A DNA stretch of 64,000 bases. Origin: DAISVY01 sp036826635. Lineage in GTDB: Bacteria; Zixibacteria; MSB-5A5; GN15; FEB-12. Below, one piece after another: positions 33,909 to 41,028 of this stretch; within the stretch, counting starts at the first letter, position 1, and every line of letters begins with the position of its first letter. Below the pieces are notes generated by a model. The model was not told where the DNA came from, ran no database searches, and saw only the letters and a program-made list of their open reading frames with translations. A program made the position numbers and the translations under genes. The DNA is taken from positions 95,874 through 159,873 of the forward strand of contig DAISVY010000010.1 of NCBI GenBank assembly GCA_036826635.1, in the 5' to 3' direction.

Positions 33909-34754
33909 TCAACGCAGAATTCTGAAACTCTTTATTCGATCAAGGCGGAAAGTGCGTTCCTCCTCGACCTTTTCACAATAAGCTGTCACATAGAGAGCAT
34001 TTTTCAGAGTGTGAAGCCGCTGCGGTCGAATGACACGCTTTTCCGGCGGACGGGCCGCCGTCGAATATATAATTTCCACGGCCAGACCTTCGTTGATGGC
34101 CAGATCAAGATCAGCGAATTCTTCGGGCAGTTCTTTCATTTGCCCCTGCCATTGAGACATGGTATAAAGGGTGAAGTGCTGTTTGAATTCAGAGAAGTCT
34201 TTGATATATGGGAAACCCTGGGAAATTTTCAGAAACAGCTTCCATACCAGGGCGGCATCGTCGGTTGCCCGATGGTTCTGGGAACGACTGATTCCGTATT
34301 CCCGGGCCAGAGCCAGCAGGGAATATGATTCAAGCCCCGGCTGGTAATGTCGAAAAATGTCCACGGTGTCTATTATCGGGTTGGTCATCAACGGCAGACC
34401 GATCCGGTCGGCTTCGCAGCCAACAAACGAAATATCAAAAAGCGCGTTATGGGCAATAAGCACCGAATCCGGGCCGCAGAATTCCATGAACTGCTGTAAG
34501 ACCGGTTTGATGGTCTCGGCCTCGCGGACCATCGTGTCGGTAATGCCGTGAACCGCGATAGTTTCCAGGGGGATTTTGCGCTCGGGGTTCACCAGGGCCT
34601 GGAAACGGGCGGCGGTCAGCCCGCCCAGACGGAATTTGACCGCCCCCAGTTCAACAATCCGATTGGTCGGAGCCCAAAGACCGGTGGTTTCGGTGTCGAA
34701 GGCGACGAAATCGAAGCTTTGCAGGTATTCGTCGTCCATTTTATGCCAGCGCAT
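33909..34754 (-). CDS. DnaQ-like DEDDh 3'-5' exonuclease fused to a WYL-like domain
   Basis: Residues ~15-175 form a DEDDh exonuclease: D20 and E22 in VAFDTETTGL (Exo I), IAHNALFDISFV (Exo II) and HRATDDAALVWKL (Exo III, with the His and Asp). The C-terminal ~70 residues (AINEGLAVEIIYSTA, RPQRLHTLKNALYVTAYC, FRLDRIKSFRIL) match the pattern of WYL domains, ligand or nucleic-acid sensors found in repair and defence regulators. Together this suggests an exonuclease whose activity is gated by a bound nucleic acid or nucleotide. ATG 34754 and ATG 34739 are both possible starts. It is a single gene, divergent from the small ORF that follows. Confidence 0.85.
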   Translation of the reverse strand: MRWHKMDDEYLQSFDFVAFDTETTGLWAPTNRIVELGAVKFRLGGLTAARFQALVNPERKIPLETIAVHGITDTMVREAETIKPVLQQFMEFCGPDSVLIAHNALFDISFVGCEADRIGLPLMTNPIIDTVDIFRHYQPGLESYSLLALAREYGISRSQNHRATDDAALVWKLFLKISQGFPYIKDFSEFKQHFTLYTMSQWQGQMKELPEEFADLDLAINEGLAVEIIYSTAARPPEKRVIRPQRLHTLKNALYVTAYCEKVEEERTFRLDRIKSFRILR

Positions 34755-34781
34755 ATGGCAGTATCGCCTTTTTCTATCCGA

Positions 34782-34809
34782 TTGACAATCGCAATCTGTG
34801 CTGTATTTT
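34782..34809 (+). promoter_or_regulatory. Promoter of the 36-residue ORF (and possibly hutH)
   Basis: TTGACA - 16 bp - TATTTT, placing the transcript start just before the AGGAGG ribosome site. Confidence 0.65.
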
Positions 34810-34826
34810 GTGACAGGAGGTTAGGC

Positions 34827-34937
34827 ATGAAAACAGTCATGACAAAATTTCCCCGTGTTCGACCCGGTTCCAAGCCGGTCGGATCATTCGCTGCCCGCTA
34901 CAACGCTCTCTTGGCTTCGGGGCTGCAGGACGAGTAG
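34827..34937 (+). CDS. 36-residue small protein, unknown
   Basis: A perfect AGGAGG lies six bases before the ATG, and a good promoter lies just upstream, so this short ORF is probably translated. The product is basic and Pro/Arg-rich at the start (FPRVRPGSKPVGSF) and ends ALLASGLQDE; no transmembrane helix or cysteine is present. It ends 91 bases before the ammonia-lyase gene on the same strand and could be a leader or small regulator. Similar tiny basic proteins are not something I can name. Confidence 0.6.
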   Translation: MKTVMTKFPRVRPGSKPVGSFAARYNALLASGLQDE

Positions 34938-35028
34938 TTTTATATCTTACCGAGTTCGTTTGTTTTTTCGTTTTTAGAATAAGTTTAGCCGGTCATCGGG
35001 CCGGTTCAAAAGGAATAGAGAGGTTCTT

Positions 35029-36552
35029 ATGGCTATCGTGTTAAACGGTTCCGGACTTACGATTGAAAAACTGGTGGCGATTGCCCGCCACAACGAGCCG
35101 GTCGAGCTGGCTCCTGAGGCCGTGGAGCGGATAAAAAAATGCCGGGCGATGCTCGAAAAGAAAATACAGGCCAACGAGATCATGTACGGTGTCAATACCG
35201 GTATCGGGGAATTCTCCGAGGTGGTGCTCAATGACGAACAGGTCAGGGATTTTCAGAAGTATTTGATTTACAATCATTCGGCCGGGATCGGTGAGCCTAT
35301 GCCGCTTGAATACGTGCGCGGTGCTATGGCGGCCCGGATCAATGTTCATGCCCACGGCAATTCCGGCTGCCGTCCGGAGATTACCCAGACTTTGGTGGCG
35401 ATGCTGAACAAAGGCGTTACGCCGTACGCTTGCCAGAAAGGTTCCGTGGGGGCCTGTGGCGATCTGGCGCCGATGTCACAAATCGCTTTGTTGCTGATGG
35501 GCGAGGGGCAGGCGTATTACCAGGATGAATTGCTCCCCGGCAAAGAGGCTATGGACCGCGCCGGGATTCCGATTCCGGGTCTCAAGGCACGCGACGGTCT
35601 GGCGACTATCAACGGTTCGAACGTTCTGACGGCTATGAGCGCACTTTTCGTCTACGATACCAACCGCTGGCTCAAGCAGGCCGAGATCGGGGCGGCCATG
35701 TCGCTGGAAGCACTTAAGGCCAATATGAAACCGTACAGCGTCAAGCTGCACGAGGTGCGCGGTTTTGCCGGGGCGGTGCGCAGTGCCAAAGCTATCGGCC
35801 GGCTCGTCGCCGGGGGAGACCTGGCCGAAGGTAAAGTCAAGTGCAAGGTGCAGGATGCTTACTCCATGCGCTCCACCCCGCAGGTGATCGGGACGGCCCA
35901 CGACGCGCTGGCCTATGCCCGCTCGCAGGTCGAGATCGAACTGAACGGCGTGGGCGACAACCCGATTTTCTTCCCCGATGAGAACCTTCAGCTTTCCGGG
36001 GCCAATTTCCAGGGTTCGCCGGTGTCGTTGCCGATGGACATGGCCGGGGCGGCCGTTACCATGGTCAGTGTGATGTCGGAACGTCGCATGAACCGTCTGA
36101 ACAACCCGGCCCTGAGTGTCGGTCTTCCGCCGTTCCTGACCAAAGGTGCGGGGATGTTCTCCGGGATGATGCTCAGTCAATACACCGCCGACATGCAGAT
36201 TGTCGAGCAACGTATCCTGTCGGCTCCGGCGTCGATTCAGTCGATACCGGCCGCCGCCGATCAGGAAGATTTCGTCTCGATGGGCATGAACACGGCTATC
36301 AAGAATTTCCAGATTCTCGATAACGCCTATGGCGTGCTGGGAATCGAAATGATGGCCGCCGCTCAGGCGCTGGATTTCCGGGAGTACAATTTCGGTCAGG
36401 GGGTGACTAAGGCCAAAGAAGTCGTCCGTCGGCATGTTGATTTCCTCGATATCGACCGGCCGTTGTACCCGGACCATACGAAGATGAAAGAGTTGGTGAA
36501 ATCCTGCGAGATTCTCGACGAAGTCGAAAAGGAAGTGGGAAGTCTGGAATAA
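35029..36552 (+). CDS. Histidine ammonia-lyase family enzyme with Ala-Cys-Gly MIO triad
   Basis: A 507-residue member of the aromatic amino-acid lyase family, which eliminates ammonia from His, Tyr or Phe using the electrophilic MIO cofactor formed from Ala-Ser-Gly. Here the triad is A142-C143-G144 (GSVGACGDLAPMSQ). The other family motifs are intact: YGVNTGIGEFS, GRLVAGGDL followed by SMRSTPQVIG, DNPIFFPDE and PAAADQEDFVSMG. The substrate-selectivity pair reads Asn-His (IYNHSAG) where HutH has Ser-His. No hutU/hutI genes are adjacent, so histidine degradation is not certain; tyrosine or another amino acid is possible. The start follows AGAGG. Confidence 0.88.
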   Translation: MAIVLNGSGLTIEKLVAIARHNEPVELAPEAVERIKKCRAMLEKKIQANEIMYGVNTGIGEFSEVVLNDEQVRDFQKYLIYNHSAGIGEPMPLEYVRGAMAARINVHAHGNSGCRPEITQTLVAMLNKGVTPYACQKGSVGACGDLAPMSQIALLLMGEGQAYYQDELLPGKEAMDRAGIPIPGLKARDGLATINGSNVLTAMSALFVYDTNRWLKQAEIGAAMSLEALKANMKPYSVKLHEVRGFAGAVRSAKAIGRLVAGGDLAEGKVKCKVQDAYSMRSTPQVIGTAHDALAYARSQVEIELNGVGDNPIFFPDENLQLSGANFQGSPVSLPMDMAGAAVTMVSVMSERRMNRLNNPALSVGLPPFLTKGAGMFSGMMLSQYTADMQIVEQRILSAPASIQSIPAAADQEDFVSMGMNTAIKNFQILDNAYGVLGIEMMAAAQALDFREYNFGQGVTKAKEVVRRHVDFLDIDRPLYPDHTKMKELVKSCEILDEVEKEVGSLE

Positions 36553-36584
36553 GTAATTCAGTCGTTTCGATTAATTACTGTATA

Positions 36585-36624
36585 GACAAAAACAACGGCG
36601 GAGGCCAAGTGCTTCCGCCGTTGT
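36585..36624 (-). terminator. Intrinsic terminator of the ybjQ transcript
   Basis: An 11-bp perfect stem (ACAACGGCGGA / TCCGCCGTTGT); on the minus strand TTTTTG follows. The plus strand lacks a T-run, so it serves the leftward operon mainly. Confidence 0.8.
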
Positions 36625-36650
36625 CTGTAATCTCTCGTTTGTATCGATCC

Positions 36651-36971
36651 TTAGTCGTTCTCGATTATCACGGCCGTGCCGTAGGCCAGAAGTTCCGCCG
36701 CCCCCTGCATCATCGACGAGGTCGAAAACCGGACCATAATAATAGCATTGGCCCCGAGCTTCTCGGCGTCTTCAACCATGCGATCAAGGGCCTGTTCTCT
36801 GGCCTCGGCCATCATCTTCGTATAATCAACGACTTCACCGCCAACGATGTTGCGAAGTATGGCGGCAATGTCACGGCCCAGGTGACGGGCGCGGATAGTA
36901 TTCCCTTTGACCAGACCAAGCGTTTTCACGACGTGTTGGCCGTGGACAAATTCACCGGTGGTGATTATCAC
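36651..36971 (-). CDS. YbjQ/UPF0145 family protein
   Basis: A 106-residue protein that matches YbjQ over its whole length: ITTGEFVHGQHVVKTLGLV, IRNIVGGEVVDYTKMMAEAR type core, ALDRMVEDAEKLGANAII and a final GTAVII strand. The family is sometimes called a heavy-metal-binding domain, but its role is not established. It overlaps the end of the anti-sigma-like gene by four bases (ATGA), making a sigma - anti-sigma - ybjQ operon. Confidence 0.92.
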   Translation of the reverse strand: MIITTGEFVHGQHVVKTLGLVKGNTIRARHLGRDIAAILRNIVGGEVVDYTKMMAEAREQALDRMVEDAEKLGANAIIMVRFSTSSMMQGAAELLAYGTAVIIEND

Positions 36972-37414
36972 TTTTCTACCTCCCGATACCGATCACGATT
37001 GTAGGCAAATAATCTTTCGCGGCCATAGGAAACAAGCAGAATTATAGCACCGACGGTGGCTCCTGATATTCCGATTTTAGCCCACAGAGGTATTTCGGGG
37101 CTGGTCCAAAGGCCGGAGAAAAGGTGCCAGGCGCCGAAGCATAACAGCAAAATAGCCGAAATGGACAGCAATATCCATCCCAGGCCGCGCTCGGTTTTGC
37201 GGTAGACCGAGGCCCAGTACGATTCCCAGACTTCGTCGGGCAAATCGGCGTATTTCATGGTGCCGGTTACCTCTTTAAGCTTTTTGAACTCCTCCAGTTC
37301 AGCACGCAACTCGGCGCTTTTGGCCAGTTCGCTCTCGAACGTCGCCCGTTCGCTTTCGGACAGCTCGCCGTCTACGTATCCGGCCAGCAGTTGACGCAGT
37401 CTCTCATCCATCAT
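36968..37414 (-). CDS. Anti-sigma-like membrane protein lacking the zinc site
   Basis: The first ~45 residues have the helical pattern of zf-HC2 anti-sigma domains (LLAGYVDGELSESERATFES), but the HxxxCxxC zinc ligands are absent (ELAKSAELRAEL). Two transmembrane helices follow (WILLSISAILLLCFGAWHLF, IGISGATVGAIILLVSYG) and a short basic tail. It overlaps the preceding sigma gene by 11 bases, which supports the anti-sigma role; zinc-free anti-sigma domains are known. It is co-translated with ybjQ. Confidence 0.82.
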   Translation of the reverse strand: MMDERLRQLLAGYVDGELSESERATFESELAKSAELRAELEEFKKLKEVTGTMKYADLPDEVWESYWASVYRKTERGLGWILLSISAILLLCFGAWHLFSGLWTSPEIPLWAKIGISGATVGAIILLVSYGRERLFAYNRDRYREVEK

Positions 37415-37979
37415 TCCTCCTCATAAGCGCCGCCAGTCGTCTGCGCGCATAGTACAGGCGCGACATAACCGTTCCGCGCGGGATATGCAGAAGGCCGGCG
37501 ATCTCTTCGTATGACATCCCCCTGAAGTGCTGCAGGGTGATGATCTCACGATCTTCGAAGGAAAGCTCCATTAGCGCCCGACGCAGACGCGCCGCCGTTT
37601 CCTTCTGAATGATCGCCTGTTCCGGGTTGTCGTCGCTGATCAGCAGATATGAAACGTCGTCCACGTCGACCATCCGATGGTCCCGGCAGGTCCGTTTTTT
37701 CAGCCAGGTCCTGCAAAGATTGGCGATAATGGTATAAAACCAGGGAAGGAAAGGCTGCTGATCGTTGTAAGTGGCCGCCGAGCGGTAAACACGAAGAAAA
37801 GCCTCCTGGCTGATATCGTGGGCGTCGTCACGGTTGCCCACCAGACCCAGGGCCATGCGGTAAGCCGTCTTTTTGTGCCGCTCAACCAGCGTTTGAAATG
37901 CTTTCTTGTTCCCGGCTCTAATGTCCATGACCAGTGCAGAATCGGCTTGCATCGGTTCGTTTTCCTTCTCACTGGTCAT
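37404..37979 (-). CDS. RpoE-like ECF sigma factor
   Basis: A 191-residue ECF sigma factor: region 2 (KKAFQTLVERHKKTAYRMAL, DDAHDISQEAFLRVYRS, FLPWFYTIIANLCRTWL) and region 4 (LSFEDREIITLQHFRGMSYEEIAGLLHIPRGTVMSRLYYARRRL). The frame is open to 38051; ATG 37979 is a reasonable start, and ATG 37952, ten bases after AAGGA, is an alternative. Heads an operon with the anti-sigma-like and ybjQ genes. Confidence 0.92.
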   Translation of the reverse strand: MTSEKENEPMQADSALVMDIRAGNKKAFQTLVERHKKTAYRMALGLVGNRDDAHDISQEAFLRVYRSAATYNDQQPFLPWFYTIIANLCRTWLKKRTCRDHRMVDVDDVSYLLISDDNPEQAIIQKETAARLRRALMELSFEDREIITLQHFRGMSYEEIAGLLHIPRGTVMSRLYYARRRLAALMRRNDG

Positions 37980-38371
37980 ACTTGCCAATCGGGATATTAT
38001 TCGATTGAAATACGGCTTTGCTTTCTGTCTTTTCAGGGTCGACCCAACCAATTGTCACATGGTCTGTTAGGCAACATAAAAAGTGTTTCCGCCACGGTTT
38101 TGATTCCGATTGGTGCGGCTGTACTTGTATGAATTCTGCACAGGGTCGGCGCGTCGTATTCTGTTTTCCGGGTAATCGAACGGTCTGCGCGGCGTTCGGG
38201 AAATTTCACGAAGAGTGAATGCCGCTCTCATACTCGCGCTGCATAGTTTGTTGTCTCGGGATTTCTCCGGTTCCATATTCGATCACAAAGCAGGTTGATT
38301 TCGATGCCCTTTCCTGAGTATAATGGGTGACGAGCAGTGAAATGCGATAACCAGTAACCCCAGGAGAGATC
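37980..38371. other. 392-bp divergent intergenic region
   Basis: Between the sigma factor and the SIMPL gene. It contains the SIMPL promoter at 38295-38324; the rest (37980-38290) has no ORF, RNA signature or repeat that I can recognise. Confidence 0.5.
38295..38324 (+). promoter_or_regulatory. Promoter of the SIMPL gene
   Basis: TTGATT - 18 bp - TATAAT, 48 bases before the ATG. Confidence 0.65.
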
Positions 38372-39106
38372 ATGGCTTCCGATAATAACAGCACGGCCGG
38401 CCGGAGAGGCATTATTACGGCCAGTGCGATAATCGCGCTTGCTTTGGTTTTTTGCACGGCCATGGTGAGCAGCACGATGGTCAAAGTTAAGGGTTTCGGG
38501 CGTACTATTTCGGTAACCGGGGCGGCGGTTAAACCAATCGTGTCCGATTATGCCATTTGGGAAGGCGAGATTTCCTCGTCTGCGTCCCAGCTCGACGCGG
38601 CTTACGACAAAATCAAACGCGACCTGGTCAAAACGGAAAGCTTTCTGAAAAAAGAGGGGTTCTCGTCGCAGGAATACGAAATCGGCAGTGTCCAGGTCAC
38701 CAAGGATATAGACTACCGTACGCAAACGCTGGTGGGTTACACTCTGCGTCAGAAAATCCGGTTGGAAATGGCCGATGTGGGGCGCATAACAAGCCTGTCG
38801 AGGAAAGCTTCGTCACTTGTTGAACAGGGGGTCGAGTTTAATTCTTCGACCAAGTATCTCTTTACCGGTCTGGACGAACTCAAGGTTGAAATGATCCGCA
38901 AGGCCACAGAAAACGCCAAACTTCGCGCCGCCCAACTGGCCGAAACGACCGACCGCGCGATTGGCGCTCCCACTTCGGCCCGTGTGGGAGTGTTTCAGAT
39001 ACGACCCCGCCATTCGCAGGAAGTGTCGGCGATGGGGATCAGTGATGTTACTTCCGTGGAAAAAGAGATCGTCTGCACCGTGCACGTGAGCTTCCTGATT
39101 GACTGA
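38372..39106 (+). CDS. SIMPL (DUF541) domain protein
   Basis: ATG 38372 follows AGGAGA. The 244-residue protein has an N-terminal signal anchor (ASAIIALALVFCTAMVSS) and a SIMPL domain with its typical pattern: SVTGAAVKPIVSDYAIWEGE, KREGF-like KKEGFSSQEYEIGSV, TLVGYTLRQKIRL, and KATENAKLRAAQLAE. Members are periplasmic or outer-membrane proteins (for example Brucella BP26) forming ring- or channel-like oligomers; the function is not well defined. Monocistronic with its own promoter; the antiporter follows after 90 bases. Confidence 0.92.
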   Translation: MASDNNSTAGRRGIITASAIIALALVFCTAMVSSTMVKVKGFGRTISVTGAAVKPIVSDYAIWEGEISSSASQLDAAYDKIKRDLVKTESFLKKEGFSSQEYEIGSVQVTKDIDYRTQTLVGYTLRQKIRLEMADVGRITSLSRKASSLVEQGVEFNSSTKYLFTGLDELKVEMIRKATENAKLRAAQLAETTDRAIGAPTSARVGVFQIRPRHSQEVSAMGISDVTSVEKEIVCTVHVSFLID

Positions 39107-39195
39107 TGCGGTTCGGGACCGAGAAACGGCGGGACGGTTTGGGGGGACACATCCTCTCATGACGAGTATCTTTATCGGATTGTCGGGAAGAGAGT

Positions 39196-41028
39196 ATGTC
39201 TGAACACTTGTTGATAGGGCTGGCCGCTGTCGTTGTTCTCGGTATTACGGCACAATGGCTGGCCTGGCGGTTGCATCTGCCGGCGATTCTGCTATTGCTC
39301 GTTTTCGGTCTTGTAGCCGGTCCTCTTACGGGAGTGCTGGACCCTGATGAGGTGTTCGGTGATCTTCTTTTTCCGCTGGTTTCGGTGTCGGTAGCCATAA
39401 TTCTTTTTGAAGGTGGTCTCAGTTTGCGGCTGGCCGAGCTTCGTCCGGCCGGTGGGATTATACGCAACCTGGTTACGATTGGTATTATCGTTACCTGGAT
39501 TCTGGCGACTCTGGGAGCATACCTGCTGACCAGTCTGTCGCTGGCGGTGTCCGTGTTGTTGGGGGCGGTTCTGGTTGTCTCCGGGCCAACCGTCATAATT
39601 CCTTTATTGCGGCAGGTGCGGCCCAAAGGGAAAATCGGTTCGATAGTAAAATGGGAAGGGATTGTCAACGATCCCCTCGGGGCGATTCTGGCCGTTCTGG
39701 TTTTTGAGGTCATTGCCGGTGGCTCCGCCCAGTCCGGAAGTCTGGTGGTGATTTGGGGCGTCATCAAAGCGCTGGTGGCGGGTTCACTGATCGGAGTGAT
39801 CGGAGCCGCGATCGTGGTTTTGTTGCTCAAGCGTTATTTCATTCCCGATTTTTTGCAGAACCCGGTAGCTTTGATGCTCGTGGTCATGTGCTACGTGAGC
39901 GCCAACGCTCTCGCGACCGAATCCGGTTTGCTGGCCGTGACGGTTATGGGGTTAGGGCTGGCTAATCAGCGGTTCGTATCGATACGGCACATTACCGATT
40001 TCAAGGAAAGCCTGAGAGTTTTGCTGATCTCTTGTTTGTTTATCATGCTGGCGGCTCGTCTTTCCTTAGCTGATCTTGGTTTGTGGAGTCTGCGCAACTG
40101 GGCGTTCGTAGCTTTTCTGATCCTGATCGTCCGTCCGGTGGCGGTCTGGGTTTCGTCCCTGGGTTCCGGGCTGAAACGAGGCGAGCGGCTGTTTCTGGCC
40201 TGGATGGCTCCGCGCGGTATCGTAGCGGCGGCGGTGGTGTCGGTATTCGCTATTCGTATGGTCGAGGCGGGAGTGCCCGGTAGTTCTGATCTGGTACCGT
40301 TGACTTTCCAGGTGATTATCGGTACGGTAGCGGTGTACGGACTGACAGCGCGGCCGGTTGCGCGCTGGTGCGGGGTGGCACAGCCCAACCCCCAAGGGAT
40401 TCTGTTTGCCGGGGCTCAGCCCTGGGTTCAGTCGATGGCGGCCGTTCTCAGGAACGAGGGGTTTGAAACCGCGCTGGTGGATTCCAACTGGGCCAGTGTT
40501 ACGGCCGCCCGTAACGCCGGATTTCGGGCTTATTATGCCAGTATCCTTTCGGAAAATCTGTTCTATGAAGTACAATTCGACGGCATCGGTCGTTTGCTGG
40601 CCATGACGCCCAATGATGAGGTCAATTCGCTGGCGGCGCTTCACTTCGTGGATATATTCGGTCGGTCCGAGGTTTACCAGTTATTCCCGGCCGAACAGGG
40701 CAAAAGTAGTGGCAGTCTGATGCCGATGCATTTGCGTGGACGATATCTTTTTTCGGAAACGGCGACTTTCAGCGCTCTGGTCTCGCGCTTTCGCTCGGGG
40801 GCGGTCGTTAAAAAGACGCTGATAACCGAAGAGTTTACCTTTGATGCGTTCAAAAAAATGTACGGTGAGAGTGCTATTCCTTTGCTGATGATAACGGAGT
40901 CGGAAAAACTGGTTGTTTATACGGCCGACAGCAAACCTTCGCCGGAACCCGGGCAGACACTTATCAGTATCGTTGACCCGGTTGAGATGGAAAAAGTGAC
41001 GTCGAACAAGCTCCAGGAGGATCTATGA
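39196..41028 (+). CDS. Cation:proton antiporter (CPA family) with C-terminal TrkA-N-like domain
   Basis: A 610-residue antiporter with ~12 transmembrane helices in the first ~390 residues (LPAILLLLVFGLVAGPLTG, ILFEGGLSLRLAELRP, LVVSGPTVIIPLLRQVRP, EGIVNDPLGAILAVLVFEV with the conserved ND pair). The C-terminal part starts with a Rossmann-like stretch (ILFAGAQPWVQSMAAVLRNE) typical of regulatory TrkA-N domains, but the glycine motif is degenerate. It should exchange Na+ or K+ for protons for pH and salt homeostasis. Its stop overlaps the start of the next gene by four bases (ATGA). Confidence 0.93.
   Translation: MSEHLLIGLAAVVVLGITAQWLAWRLHLPAILLLLVFGLVAGPLTGVLDPDEVFGDLLFPLVSVSVAIILFEGGLSLRLAELRPAGGIIRNLVTIGIIVTWILATLGAYLLTSLSLAVSVLLGAVLVVSGPTVIIPLLRQVRPKGKIGSIVKWEGIVNDPLGAILAVLVFEVIAGGSAQSGSLVVIWGVIKALVAGSLIGVIGAAIVVLLLKRYFIPDFLQNPVALMLVVMCYVSANALATESGLLAVTVMGLGLANQRFVSIRHITDFKESLRVLLISCLFIMLAARLSLADLGLWSLRNWAFVAFLILIVRPVAVWVSSLGSGLKRGERLFLAWMAPRGIVAAAVVSVFAIRMVEAGVPGSSDLVPLTFQVIIGTVAVYGLTARPVARWCGVAQPNPQGILFAGAQPWVQSMAAVLRNEGFETALVDSNWASVTAARNAGFRAYYASILSENLFYEVQFDGIGRLLAMTPNDEVNSLAALHFVDIFGRSEVYQLFPAEQGKSSGSLMPMHLRGRYLFSETATFSALVSRFRSGAVVKKTLITEEFTFDAFKKMYGESAIPLLMITESEKLVVYTADSKPSPEPGQTLISIVDPVEMEKVTSNKLQEDL

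Noticed and set aside
35476..36477. 333-codon open frame opposite the ammonia-lyase gene
   Set aside because: Antisense shadow; His/Arg-rich composition typical of a wrong frame.
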